From Eustoma russellianum (lineage: Eukaryota; Streptophyta; Magnoliopsida; Gentianales; Gentianaceae), in assembly GCA_036186865.1 (NCBI GenBank), contig AP025067.1:28183043-28247042 (forward strand): DNA of 64,000 nucleotides, given 5' to 3'. Below, one piece after another: positions 10,882-20,926 of the stretch. How positions within the stretch are numbered: the stretch's first letter is position 1; every line of letters begins with the position of its first letter. Below the pieces are notes generated by a model, which saw only the letters and a list, made by a program, of their open reading frames with translations, did not search any database and was not told the DNA's origin. Both the position numbers and the translations under genes were made by a program.

Positions 10882-11735
10882 ACTTTCAAGTATTTGTAAC
10901 TAGGCTTATAGCCTTTCCAAAGTTCATATGGGGTTTTATCCGTCTTATTGGACGGTATCCTATTTAAAATGACGTTGGCTGAGAGAATTGCTTCCCCCCA
11001 CAAGTTCTGAGGTAAACCCGAACTTATCAACATAGCATTCATCATCTCTTTTAGAGTACGGTTTTTGCGTTCAGCAATACCATTCGATTGAGGTGAATAT
11101 GATGTAGTCGTTTGATGAATAATGCCATGTTCTGAACAGAATTCATTAAACGGTGTATCATATTCGTCACCTCTATCACTACGAATTGTTTTAATTCGTT
11201 TGCTAAGTTGATTCTCAACTTCATTTTTATAATCCTTGAATGCATCAAGGGCCTCATCTTTGCTACTTAGCAAATAAACATAACAGTATCTAGTGCAATC
11301 GTCGATAAAAGTTACAAAGTACTTTTTGCCACCTCTTGTTTGCACAAACTTTAAATCACACAAATCTGTATGAATTAAATCCAACGATTCAGTGTTTCGT
11401 TCTGTTGAAGAAAATGGCGCTTTTGTTAATTTTGCTTCAACACATATTTGGCATTTTTCTTTATTACTAAAGTCCAGTTTGGGCAATAAGTCAATATTAA
11501 TCATTCGTTGTATTGACTTGTAATTAACATGTCCCAAACGAAAATGCCATAAACAAGAAGACTCAAGCATGTAAGCAGAAGATGAAACAATTTTATTAGC
11601 CTCGGAGGGCACAACTTTCTTGGGTACAATTGTTATAACATTTAACTTGAACATGTTATCAGTAAGGTACCCCTTTCCCAAATACACCCCATTCTTCGAA
11701 AGTGTAAATTTGTTAACTATTCTCTTTAGTTCCAA
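10836..11735 (-). pseudogene. Copia GAG-pre-integrase and integrase core
   Basis: This 299-residue frame holds the HHCC zinc-binding region (LWHFRLGHVNYKS ... CQICVEAKLTKAPF) and the integrase core with LIHTDLC, RSDRGDEYDTPF and SPQSNGIAERKNRT, which supply the D-D-E acidic triad. It inserts the cDNA into the genome. The frame is lost at its C-terminus by the shift near 10870. Its N-terminal side runs into the unrelated block at about 11745. Confidence 0.9.
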
Positions 11736-11744
11736 GCGAGTGGA

Positions 11745-12055
11745 ATACTTGAAACGAGCATGGGAGCGAGCAGAGAGGGCGAGCTTTCAATCTATCTTTT
11801 GAGCTCATGCCAGATCCGNNNNNNNNNNGAATTTTTATAATGAGAAAGTATACAAAGGCCCTGATAAGGAACCCAAGCTTTTTGTCTTCTTAAGAAAGAA
11901 AAAGATCCGTATCTTTATTCATGTATTGCTTATAGTCATCTTCCTTTTTTATACGGTTGCTGCTTTAAGCAACCAAATGGATCTTCTTCAGGCATTATGC
12001 CACGATATGTCCTCGGGGCATGCAATTTTATTTGAAACGGGTCCGGACCCATTTT
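11745..12055. other. Foreign block with a 10-N gap inside the Copia coding region
   Basis: Copia homology ends after the integrase-side codons near 11740 and resumes near 12056 in the protease region. Between them lie about 75 bp, ten Ns (11819-11828), and about 225 bp unlike Copia. The right part has an open plus-strand reading (11840-12055) with a hydrophobic stretch (IRIFIHVLLIVIFLFYTVAA) and an equally open minus-strand reading. I do not recognise either. It may be a filler insertion, organelle DNA or an assembly error. Confidence 0.6.
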
Positions 12056-13362
12056 GAAGTTCTTCGCCTCAAAAAAAACTTGAACCCATGAGTGACTAGC
12101 AGCGCACCAGAAACCAGGTTTTTCCTTATGTCAGGAACATGCAGCACATTCTGCAGGGTCAACTCTCTTCCTGAGGTCAGTTTCAGGATCACCTTGCCCG
12201 ATCCTTCGATCTTTGAGCTGTTGGAGTTTCCCATGAAAAGTTGTTCGTTGTTTGTCGTGGGTACATATTCTCTGAACGTAGCCCTGTTCGCACAAACATG
12301 TCGAGTGGCCCCTGTGTCCACCCACCATTCACGCGGGTTTCCCACTGCGTTGCACTCGGTCACCACTGCGCAAAGGTTCAAGTCTTCCATTGCGCCGACC
12401 AGATTTGCTTTTGCTTTATTTTGATTCTGATTCTTTTTGGGCTTTCGGCAGTCACTACTCTGGTGCCCTGGTTTTCCACAGTTATAACACTTACCTGTGA
12501 ACTTCTTTGTAATTTCCTTACCCTTGACGTTCACGCCCAAAGTGTTATTTTTCTTTCTGTTCTTTGCCTCAGCAACATGAGCCTTGGCTTGACCAGACGA
12601 TGTGGACGGCTTTATTTCGGCACGACGATTGTCCTCCTCAATACGAAGACGGACAATTAAATCCTCCATTTTCATTTCCTTTCGCTTGTGTTTGAGATAA
12701 CTCTTAAATTCCCTCCACGAAGGAGGCAGCTTCTCAATCACAGCCGCAACCTGGAAAGATTCACTGAACGTCATGCCCTCCTCTTCTATCTCAGATACCA
12801 ACATCTGTATTTCTTCCACCTGCGAAATTACAGTTTTGGAATCTAACATTTTATAGTCAAAAAATTTCCCAACTATTAACTTTTTCGTATCATCATCTTC
12901 TGTGCGATACTTTTTATCTAAAGCCGACCACAAAGCTTTTGCAGTTTTATATGTACAAAACACGCTATAGATAGTATTATCTAGGCAACTCAGAATCAAA
13001 TTTAAACAACAAAAATTTGTATATGCCCAAGCTTCAGCACCCAAGGCGTTCTGCATATTCTGTTGTTGATCCTCCACAGGTTCAACCACGGGCGGATCCT
13101 CGCTTAGCATTCTGGCCAATCCCAGTGCCGTGAGGTAGAACAGCATCTTCTGCTGCCACCTCTTGAAGAAACTGCCAGCGAACTTTTCCGGCTTCTTCAC
13201 GTGAGCAGCTGTGGCAGCCGGATTCATTTGAGGCCCTCCAGTAGGTGCCAAGAGAACCGTGTTGAACGGCGCGCCAGCAGCAACATTGTTTGCCCCTTCA
13301 GGTGCGGACACGGAGTGAGCACCATTAAAGCCTTGAACTGAGTTCGAGCTTTCGTGTTCCAT
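12028..13362 (-). pseudogene. Copia gag and protease
   Basis: A 444-residue frame starts at 13362, about 150 bp inside the 5' LTR. Residues from about 60 to 250 are a UBN2/gag-type capsid region. A CCHC zinc knuckle follows ([14 protein letters not shown]), then the aspartic protease active site [15 protein letters not shown] and the flap-like [13 protein letters not shown]. The frame is lost at about 12056, where it enters the foreign block, so gag looks complete but protease lacks its natural C-terminus. Confidence 0.93.
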
Positions 13363-13509
13363 TCCTGTTTAGTTCGATCAAAACGTACAGATCAGAACAG
13401 AATCAGGTATAAGAAATGAGTAGAAGTAGACTGCAAATCAGCAAGAACACTGGTTTGCTTAAATTAAAAACAGTACAGGAAATAATTGAATCGAAATACG
13501 TCTTAAGAT

Positions 13510-14697
13510 TGTTGGAAACAATCAATCATGTACTAAGACGCAGTCGTTCGGTATGTGCGTATGGAAATAACAAAATAAACCAAACCCGGCCGAGTCGAGG
13601 ACTCTGTCCTTAAGACGTATTGCTCCGGTATACTGTGTCCAACTGGCGTTAGCAACCGTCTCCCAGGATACAACGGGTACCTGTTCAGTTGAGCGGCACT
13701 GCTGAACTTGAACTGCTTCGAACTTTCGAGTGTCCTGACTTCTCTTGGACGGAATGCAAAACCTTGAATGCTATGAATGCTATATGCTACGAATGCAGTG
13801 AGAAAGTGTTGTCTAGAATGCACCCCTTGCCCTGTTTATGTAGGGGAGTCAGTTGGAGAACAGGTTACCGTGACCGTCGGATCAAAACCGTAGTTTGATT
13901 TAAGCCGTTAGATGAAAACCTCCTATCCAGTTTTGGAAGGTTTAATCTCAGCCTTTAGATTAGAAACTGATTCGTAGGTTTAAACCTGGAGCGTTAGATG
14001 GAAACTACATTCGGTTGGGCGGTTAGGTCAGTTTAAATCTCGGCCGTTAGATCAAAGCCGCCTCTTCCGCCACCATTAGATCAAACCAGATTGATCTTAT
14101 CACATGTAGGATGATAGCGTTGGTTTCAAGTTTGAAACACAACCGCCCAGCAGAAAGAATTTTGCACGCTGTCCAACTTCGATCGATCGAAGTGACATCG
14201 ATCGATCGATGTTATCGATCGATGTACGTCAGAATCATTTCGAACCTTTCTGTTTAGCTTCGATCGATTACATCGATCGATCGAAGTGACATCGATCGAT
14301 CGATGTTATCGATCGATGTTAGACAGAATGATCTGAAGTTTCCTGTCCAGCTTCGATCGATGACATCGATCGATCGATGTCATCGATCGATGTCTGTCAG
14401 AAACTTCTCACGTCACATGGACACATCCAATGTGGTATTCCTCCATAAGGGTGACACGTCACCCATCAACAACGTTTTCCATCCACATTGAGCATTAATT
14501 TTTCATTCACCCGATATCATAATTGAGTGATTCCACAGCCTAAAATTAACTACTCGTTACGTAGATAATTAAGGACACATTAGTTTTCGATTTTCATTAT
14601 CGGAAAACTTATCATAATTAAGCTCAAAGTACGTTGCTCAACCAAGTTTTGCAACCTTCTTTAATGGGTCAAAGCCCAAACCTTTAATTCTCCAACA
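13510..14697 (-). repeat. 5' LTR of the Copia element
   Basis: This 1188-bp LTR keeps the canonical TGTTGG...CCAACA ends. Against its partner I count more than fifteen differences, mostly transitions, plus length changes in the ATCGATCGAT-rich block (14172-14395). The likely TATA box reads CTACATAAACAGGG here instead of CTATATAAACAGGG, so the promoter that should drive the element carries a T-to-C change. Confidence 0.92.
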
Positions 14698-14815
14698 GTA
14701 CCTGCATGGATGACACATTAATAGGGATATGGTGTGCTAGTGTGTTAGAGATGGAATTTAGTAAATACAAATAGAGAGTTTCCGATATTAAAATAGTTAT
14801 AACTGTGTATATACA

Positions 14816-15099
14816 TAAATAATAAAAGACAGACAAAAACGATAAAAGGATACAAAAGAATGATTAAATATTGCCGGAGGTAAAGGGTTCAAAAGAAAAC
14901 ATGCAGCAGGTGTCTTATGTGCATGAAAATACACAAACCAAAGCAAAAGATGATTGTCGTAAAGTATAAGTTAAAGCCTTTAAATTTGTACTATACTATA
15001 AAGCAAAGTGTGTTCCCTCCATGTCACATTCGAACCACCTCATCTCTCTCCCTCTCTACCTTCGAGAAACCGTTAATAGAATCACTTCCTTCTGTCCGG
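14816..15099. other. Intergenic, nothing recognised
   Basis: AT-rich sequence between the RTE tail and the next SINE, possibly the distal promoter of the CLE gene. Confidence 0.45.
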
Positions 15100-15320
15100 C
15101 AATACGTAATCCAGTTAGTACTTGAGTGGAGAATTGTTTTAAAAAAGACAAGTGTTCGAATCCGGAGACACTCACAGTGCGAGTGCTCTACTTCTGCTAG
15201 TCTCTAGGGGGCAATTGCTCTACTTCTGCTAGTTTGCATGAGACACCTGGATCCTCGTGTGCAGCCTACCAACCTAGGAGACCGCTATACACCTGATTTA
15301 CATCCTCCACAAGCTTCATG
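15100..15320 (+). repeat. SINE family C, copy 2
   Basis: The stretch AAGTGTTCGAATCCGGAGACACTC contains a B box and is shared in reverse with 23700-23760. The downstream body (GGGGGCAATTGCTCTACTTC, CCTAGGAGACCGCTATACACC) matches that copy as well. An internal piece (GCTCTACTTCTGCTAGT) is duplicated. It lies about 90 bp upstream of the CLE gene's probable TATA box. Confidence 0.7.
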
Positions 15321-15407
15321 GAACTGTGACAGTAGAAACCCCAGAGCGAGGAATTTCGTCTTTTGCTCCCAAGAATCACTTCCTTTTATAAAGAAAACCC
15401 TTTTGTG

Positions 15408-15415
15408 TATAAAAG
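15408..15415 (+). promoter_or_regulatory. Probable TATA box of the CLE gene
   Basis: TATAAAAG lies about 280 bp upstream of the CLE start codon in a T-rich context. It is followed by a pyrimidine-rich stretch that would form the 5' leader. Inferred from sequence only. Confidence 0.45.
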
Positions 15416-15607
15416 ATCCCACTTTTCTCTCATTGTTATCCTATCATTTCTTCCCCATTTGGGATTTTATTATATTTTCTCTCATCCTCTTCTTGAAAAC
15501 TCATACAATTTTCTTGCCAATTCATTTATCTTCATTTAGAGTCTAGATGACAAAAGTACACAACTAGCCCAATAGAACATCTCCATATAAAGATATACAT
15601 ATATCCT

Positions 15608-15610
<3 letters not shown>

Positions 15611-15668
<58 letters not shown>
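15611..15668. repeat. (AT)n microsatellite in the CLE 5' leader
   Basis: About 29 uninterrupted AT dinucleotides end 23 bp before the CLE start codon. The tyrosine-isoleucine ORF on the opposite strand is produced by this repeat and is not a gene. Confidence 0.95.
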
Positions 15669-15670
<2 letters not shown>

Positions 15671-15691
15671 GTTTATATATAGGGTTGAGGA

Positions 15692-18600
15692 ATGGAAGAT
15701 AATAGCAGCAAGGGTTACAAGAAAAGAAAGTGGAGGGAGAGTTTGTTGAAGGTGCTTTTGTTGCTTGGAGTTTCTTGGTTGCTTCTGGTGAATGTACTAG
15801 AGCAAAATCTATCAATAAATCATCATCAGCATTCGTTTGATCAAACAGATCAAAGTGGTGAGGAATTAGGAGTGCAGAAGCGTAATGGTCATAGAAAACT
15901 TGATTCAATCAGCTTTGTCAGCAAAAGAAGAATTCCTAATGGACCTGACCCCATCCACAACAGGTTTATTCCTTTTTTTTTCTTCTTTCTAGTTTCCCTT
16001 TCTAGTTTCCCTCTATGTTTCAAGTTTTGTGTTCTTTCCATCTTCAACGGAGTTCAGACACACTTATACCTTACTTTGGAATATGATGGAATAAAGTAAA
16101 ATAACTCATTGAATTGGCTGCGTTTCTTATATTGTGGAGTAGCAATTGATCGATTGACGCAATTTTCATTATGGGTCATCGCAAAACAACCTCTGTATGT
16201 TTCTAATACATGGATATGGTTGTGTACATCTGACTCTCTATACACCGCTATAGGTGGGAGACTCTAAAACAATAAGGTAATGTAGTGGTTGTTTCAACTT
16301 TTGTGTTCTTAGCCATCCTTTTAGTATAAGTCGTCTTTTTTCTCCGTGGCGTCGGTCTCTGCTGATCAAATAAAATGGTAAAGAGATTTGCCAAGTGAGC
16401 TTACACAAATTATATATACATATGTGCATATATATATGTATGATGCATGATGTATATGTATATGTATGTATGTATATGTAGAGCTTAAGAGATTAGGTAA
16501 GGTTTCAACATTAGAAATTTCGATAAGTTTCTATGGTGTATATTTTGTATGTCCGAACTAATTTTCCGCGTGTCAAGTATTTAAATTAGGTAATAGAAGA
16601 TACTATGATAATGTTGCAGAGTAATTGAATATAAAAGATATATAGTGCTCATGATATATTATTCTCATGTATCATAACTGTTTTATAGGACTCAAATAAT
16701 TTATGGGCGGACATGGTTATGAAGAAAAACTATTACTAAATGAACTCGTTGTCTAATTAAAATTTTCTGCCAACCATACATTGTGGAATTTGATATGGTG
16801 AAAAATGGAAAAAGAAAGAAAAATTGGAATACAGGAGAAGCCAAAAATAGAAATGGTATTAAGAAGATAAGCCTGAAATAAAACCGATATTGCCAGACAA
16901 TTAAGGGCAGATGCTAATTGTATCTCTTAGCCAAAATATAAACGGCGTTCCCGATACATTAGGCTTCTGCGTTTGTGCATGGTCTGGAGAGGGAGATCGT
17001 TTCGCGATCTAATGTTTAGATCATTACTCTACACTTTGTGCAAGAAGCTGTTTCTGCAGCTCGAACTCGTAACTTCAAAATCACAATGCAACAATTTCAT
17101 CAGTAGCTTTAAGGCCCGCTCTCTTACTTAGCATAAATATGTGGACCGTAATTGAAAAAGGAAAAGTGGAATGCATACTGAAAGAACAACTTTTACTTTT
17201 TTTTTAAAAAAAAAAATTGAGGAGGGAAACGAACTCGAAACCCGAGAATAGGATAAATGTTACTCAACCGCTAGACCTAAAGGTTTTTCGCAAGAACAAC
17301 TTTTACTTTGTCATAAAGATTAAGCACACAATTCCTACGACATAGGAGGGGAATTACGTGTTAGAGACTACGCTACAATATAAATTTGCATACTTATACG
17401 CAGGTATGAGCATGAATGAGTGTGTATACGTGCCATCTCCGCAGTATATACATGTGTAAATACTTACGTATTTCATATCATTACGGGGGAAAATATATTT
17501 TTAATTTTTTTTCCTGAAAGGTACCACAGTGTGAGTTTTTTTCCTTTTTTTTTTGGGAAGGTACTACGTGTGATTTTGAAGTCCTACTACATATACATAC
17601 AGGTGCATATATATATCATGTAGTAGTCATAACTAATGGAGATTGAAATAGGAAACAAACATCTATTATTATACGAAATAAATAATATTATTATCTTCTA
17701 ATTTATCGTCAAGACTCAAGAATGGCCTCTTAAAAGATATCAAGGAATATTTATTTTACCCCGTATAATGCGCCGGCATTTTGCTACTGTAAACAAAGAG
17801 TACAAAACTAGAACATCGTATCCCTATTATTGTCATTTATGCATGTACGCATAGAGTCGGGGGTCTCAATGGAAGCCGACTCTCTATCCCTAGGGATAGA
17901 GGTATTGTCTGCCTACCATTTACCCTCCCCAGATCCTAACGATAGCTTTTGCTGTCGTTGGGATATACTGGGTACGGATGATGATGATGATGAAACAAAG
18001 AGTACAAAAAATTGGCTTTATTAGAGAATCTAATATTTTGACATTTTTTATTTATCTTGGTAGATATGCCCAACAGTTTTTGGTCGGGTATCTTCTTTTC
18101 CCAAAAGCCAACATTGCAGTTTCATCTCAACTTTGAAAGAAACTATTCGTGTGAAGTACAATTCTAGTCTCTGCATATGTAGATCTTTCTTTTTGGGTTA
18201 AAATGTTAATATATTAACCGGATAAATCAAAGCATCAACGGGATGCAACCTATATAAAAATCCTACTTGTAGGTGAACATGATGATCTACATGTACTGTT
18301 CAGTAATGTAAAGCAATTTTAGACAGCAGCGCTTATATCTAAAATATGTGGGTAAATGTTATACATCACTCTATATACGTGAGTGAAGATTCTATCTGTT
18401 ACATCCCTAGATACAAATGATGCTCCCTCAAAAATGCATCTGTTCCGAGCTTGCCAGATATGATACACCGTGGCAGCCAAGGCAATTTTTGCCGCCTTGA
18501 CTCTCAGAGCTTTTCCTTTAAGTCTGTGCGAATTCTAGGTCAAAAGCCTGCTAATGGACCTAATTTCCCTTGGTAGAGCTAGCCATATCGAGATGGTTAG

Positions 18601-18947
18601 CCAAACGTGTCTGTTAGCTGAGCAGGAAAAGAGTAGGTGTTGCATCGTCTCTTGTTATTCTGAGCAAAGGTGGCATGTCATGTCCTCTAAGTAAACCCGC
18701 ATTTCTTTGGTGGGAATCATGTTCAACTTTGTATATACATCTTATAGAATGAAACAATAAAATAAGAGAAATTATCACCTCTATGAGGTGGTCGAGTTTA
18801 AAACCAAAAGGGATCCACCCGGTATTTGTTTTCTTATACAAAACTGCTTTAGTATTATAAAATTTGTGAATTAATACTTATGTCACATTTTTCTTTTACC
18901 TCACCAGAAAAGCTGGCAACTCTCACCAACCACCAGGCCGGGAATAA
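15692..18947 (+). CDS. CLE: CLE peptide precursor, CLE25/26-like, two exons
   Basis: Exon 1 (15692-15963) joins exon 2 (18908-18947) through a GT...AG intron (15964-18907), giving 103 residues. A basic start (KKRKWRES) is followed by a hydrophobic signal segment (residues 20-35) for secretion, a variable region, and the CLE motif RRIPNGPDPIHNR (79-91), processed in the family into a 12-13 residue apoplastic ligand for LRR receptor kinases. The splice completes an Arg codon (AG+A), and exon 2 adds KAGNSHQPPGRE and TAA, the short tail usual for CLE25-like precursors. The acceptor is preceded by a pyrimidine-rich CTTTTACCTCACCAG. Reading through the intron would instead add an F-rich tail. The peptide motif is near certain; the exon 2 assignment is strong but unproven. 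The intron carries two SINEs, an Au copy, an RTE tail and a LINE fragment. Confidence 0.9.
16072..16290 (+). repeat. SINE family D ((TTG)n tail), in the CLE intron
   Basis: The head GAATATGATGGAATAAAGTAAAAT, the block CAATTTTCATTATGGGTCATCG, AACAACCTCTGTATGTTTCTAA and a GTACATCTGAC block recur in the same order at 21110, 22040, 45265, 58985 and 60655. The best copies end in GTTGTTGTTGTT; here the tail is degraded (GTAGTGGTTGTTT). Confidence 0.75.
16945..17135 (-). repeat. Au-like SINE copy, in the CLE intron
   Basis: On the reverse strand, GAAGTTACGAGTTCGAGCTG (B box) is followed by CAGAAACAGCTTCTTGCACA and AGTGTAGAGTAATGATC, the arrangement of the Au SINE family. It is better preserved than the copy at 2965. 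Confidence 0.75.
17200..17295 (-). repeat. tRNA-derived SINE head, in the CLE intron
   Basis: The reverse strand reads CCTTTAGGTCTAGCGGTTGA (A box) and, about 40 bp on, GGGTTTCGAGTTCG (B box), then an A/T-rich end. It resembles the tRNA-like head of a SINE but not families A, C or D. Confidence 0.6.
17820..17995 (+). repeat. RTE LINE 3'-tail copy with (GAT)n end, in the CLE intron
   Basis: It runs from TTATTGTCATTTATGCATGT through CGGGGGTCTCAATGGAAGC and GATAGAGGTATTGTCTGCC to ATACTGGGTACGGATGATGA. It aligns with the last ~175 bp of the RTE remnant at 52660-52830 and ends in five GAT-type repeats. Five-prime truncation is typical of LINE insertions. Confidence 0.85.
18190..18720 (-). pseudogene. 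L1-type LINE ORF2 C-terminal fragment, in the CLE intron
   Basis: The minus-strand reading of 18370-18510 gives KGKALRVKAAKIALAATVYH followed by IWQARNRCIFEG, the region after the zinc-RVT domain of plant L1-like ORF2 proteins. Around 18640-18720 another frame has RNAGLLRGHDMPPLLR, a decayed zinc-RVT piece, so frameshifts have accumulated. The 3' untranslated part extends to about 18190. It ends roughly 190 bp before the CLE exon 2 acceptor. Confidence 0.8.
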
Positions 18948-18974
18948 GAAAGAGACAGAGAAGTAAGGGCAGGG

Positions 18975-19160
18975 TTTAGATATAGAGAGTCAAACGGTGA
19001 CGCAAAATATGAGGTTTCAAATCACGCACCATCACATATATAAACTGGTCAGCGGTTTAAATTTTTTTTAAGAAAAAAACAGTTTGCATATGTGATGACG
19101 CGTGATTAGAGGCCTCATATTTTTTCTCACCGTTGATCTTTCCAGATCTGAACCGGGTAG
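18975..19160. mobile_element. Foldback MITE-like element just 3' of the CLE gene
   Basis: The left arm (GTCAAACGGTGACGCAAAAT, ATGAGGTTTCAAATCACGC, CATCACATATATAAACTG) is complementary to the right arm (CAGTTTGCATATGTGATGAC, GCGTGATTAGAGGCCTCAT, TCACCGTTGATCTT). The transcript could form an ~80-bp imperfect hairpin beginning about 30 bp after the CLE stop codon. A related foldback lies at 22975-23165. Confidence 0.75.
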
Positions 19161-20190
19161 AGGCAGGTAAGGACAATTCCTATGTTGTTGGAATGCCCCT
19201 TGTGCAAACGTGAAGCTCATTGTTCTAATATGGGAAAAATTTTGTGTAATGTTCCCCACTAGGTCATGTGGTTGAGAGGCAAGACAAAATGTCTTCGGTT
19301 CAATCTCCGTAAGACGTAACGTTTCTCTTCTTTACAAAGCAATTTCTGTATGTTATATCGCATGTCTAAAAGAAAAATATGTGCACTAGGTTTTATGATG
19401 ATATAATAGCCTGGATTCAGAATCCTTATGTACCATTAACTGGCTACAGAATGAAGATTTTATTATACACCACATGGACATTTGATTTCAAATGTCAAAG
19501 TACAGTTTAAATGGGAAAAGGAATCTGAATCACATGAGAAATGTTTACCTACATTTTTCCTTCGTGGGGCGCCGCCGTCCAATTTGAGTCTGCTATGCTG
19601 TGGTTTAGAATGTTCAACGAACCAAATAGTTCACGAACTGTTCAAGTTCTGTTTGTATTTAGTTCGTATTCGTTACGTAAAAATGAGCCGAATTCGAACA
19701 ACTGTTGGAATTCATTTACTAGAACGAACCGAACTATTTGCGAACTGTTCGGCTTGTTTAAACAGTTATACTGTTATCGAGCTGAATTCGAACCAATTTA
19801 AAGTTTGTTTAGCTAAACGAATCCAAATTTAAAAACCTAGTATTTAGTTCGGCTCAGTTTGTTAACACCTCTACTGTGGTTATAGTGACATATAAAATAA
19901 GTTAGAATAATAACCTTGTCGATGATAAGTCGTTTTCCAATTGCATTCACTATGGTTCGTTTTACAAATTAATGAATTCTTTTGATTTTCTAATCACTTC
20001 TAAACGCTCAAATTGGTTAGTCTGATCCATTATAAACATTTGTCACCCAGGCCAATGTGGTCCCTGTTGACTACTTTAGACCAACATATTTTCTAAAAGG
20101 CGTTTCCGGTACATTAGATTTTATAGTTTGGCTTACAAATATGAACGACTTATAAACCCAATGATGCTTGATTTAGAAAACAATAATAAT
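19161..20190. other. Intergenic with SINE-like and GTTCG-rich relics
   Basis: At 19265-19325 GTGGTTGAGAGGC and TCGGTTCAATCTCCG resemble SINE A and B boxes. From 19600 to 19870 the sequence is full of GTTCG and CGAAC words in both orientations and ends GTTCGGCTCAGTTTGTTAAC, like the ends of some plant DNA transposons. No boundaries or coding capacity could be set. Confidence 0.4.
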
Positions 20191-20285
20191 CATACATAGT
20201 TTATTCTAACAATATCAAAAGCAATCGTTAAGATCTCTCACCCAATATGTTCTAACAACAATAAAAGTTATTGCTAACGTCATTT
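20190..20285 (-). repeat. Decayed RTE-tail fragments, tandem
   Basis: Two successive diverged pieces, each of the type TTCTAACAATATCAAAAGCA followed by ATCGTTAAGATC, match the reverse of the CGATAGCTTTTGTTGTCGTT segment of the RTE tail. Confidence 0.5.
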
Positions 20286-20479
20286 CGAGGATTAATAAAT
20301 CATGAACATGCATATAAAAGAAATTAAGAATGACCTGCAATGGTTATGTACAAATTGGAAACTACAGCTTTAACCAAGTGATGCATGAACACACAGTGCC
20401 ATGCATTTGAGAGGAATCTCAATCTCTCTAATCAATTAGGACATGTCCATTTAGTCTTTTTTTTTTTAATTTTAATATC

Positions 20480-20625
20480 TCAATTCGAGTACCCACTGAG
20501 CTATGTCCTGGAGGCTTTACGCTTTTTTAATTGTAATATTTTAACTCGAATACTAACTAAGTTATGTCTTGGAGGCTTCAAACTTTTTAATTGTAATATC
20601 CCGATTCGAATACTAAGTTATGGCT
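20480..20625 (-). repeat. Three tandem relics of a SINE C head
   Basis: Three times the sequence has (T)CTCAATTCGAGTA or a variant, then TGAGCTATGTCCTGGAGGC or a variant, about 60 bp apart. Each corresponds to the start of SINE family C read on the minus strand, so the region looks like a small tandem amplification of one end. Confidence 0.55.
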
Positions 20626-20753
20626 TTTTTTTTGTATGACATTAAGTGTTTATTCAAGTTGTTAAGAGTTAGCAAGTGTTGAGAAAGAAAGCAAATCCAC
20701 CATTAAAGATGGTAGAATTGCATCTGTAAAAGAGGGAGGGAAAAAAAGGGATA

Positions 20754-20926
20754 GGATCCTCTCACCGTAAAGGAGTGCGGTGACGCGTGACCGCACGACA
20801 CGTGGCAGCAAGAGGGGGTGATGAGGCTAGATGCGGGTGGCCCTCATCTAGCCTCACCATCCTCCGTTGCTGCCACGTATCGTGCGGTCACAAAGTGGGT
20901 GAGGAAATTGGGGGTTAAGAGATACC
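20754..20926. mobile_element. Foldback MITE (GGATCCTC family), copy 1
   Basis: This near-palindromic element of about 170 bp has arms containing GCACGACACGTGGCAGCAA and the complementary TTGCTGCCACGTATCGTGC around a GGCTAGATG...CATCTAGCC centre. Related elements lie at 50333-50489 and 60944-61110. No coding potential; one to two ACGTGG (G-box-like) sites per copy. Confidence 0.8.

Larger units (their letters stand above)
7294..14697 (-). mobile_element. Copia LTR retrotransposon, full length but defective
   Basis: This 7.4-kb minus-strand element has two LTRs (7294-8451 and 13510-14697), ends of the type TGTTGG...CCAACA, and a 5-bp target-site duplication GTACC (7289-7293 and 14698-14702). 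The polypurine tract, reading ATGTGGGGGAT on the minus strand, abuts the 3' LTR at 8452. No standard initiator-Met primer site is visible beside the 5' LTR. Coding order is gag, protease, integrase, RT, RNase H, as in Copia. All coding parts are broken: frame changes near 10870 and 10030-10095, and a foreign block with an assembly gap at about 11745-12055. Confidence 0.95.
7160..14815 (-). repeat. RTE LINE 3'-tail copy split by the Copia element
   Basis: The two halves are 7160-7293 and 14698-14815. Removing 7294-14697 and one GTACC rebuilds a continuous minus-strand copy of the RTE tail seen at 52565-52830: the TATATGTACC junction continues into TGCATGGATGACACATTAAT. This independently confirms both Copia boundaries and orders the insertions. 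Confidence 0.9.

Noticed and set aside
11829..12055. Organelle gene inserted in the Copia element
   Set aside because: The hydrophobic reading suggested an organelle membrane protein, but I could not match it to any gene, so no identity is claimed.
12092..12660. Plus-strand ORFs of 110 and 139 codons
   Set aside because: They are shadows opposite the Copia gag-protease reading, which has clear domain motifs.
15564..15908. Minus-strand ORF with a tyrosine-isoleucine run
   Set aside because: It is antisense to the CLE exon and the run is the (AT)n microsatellite.
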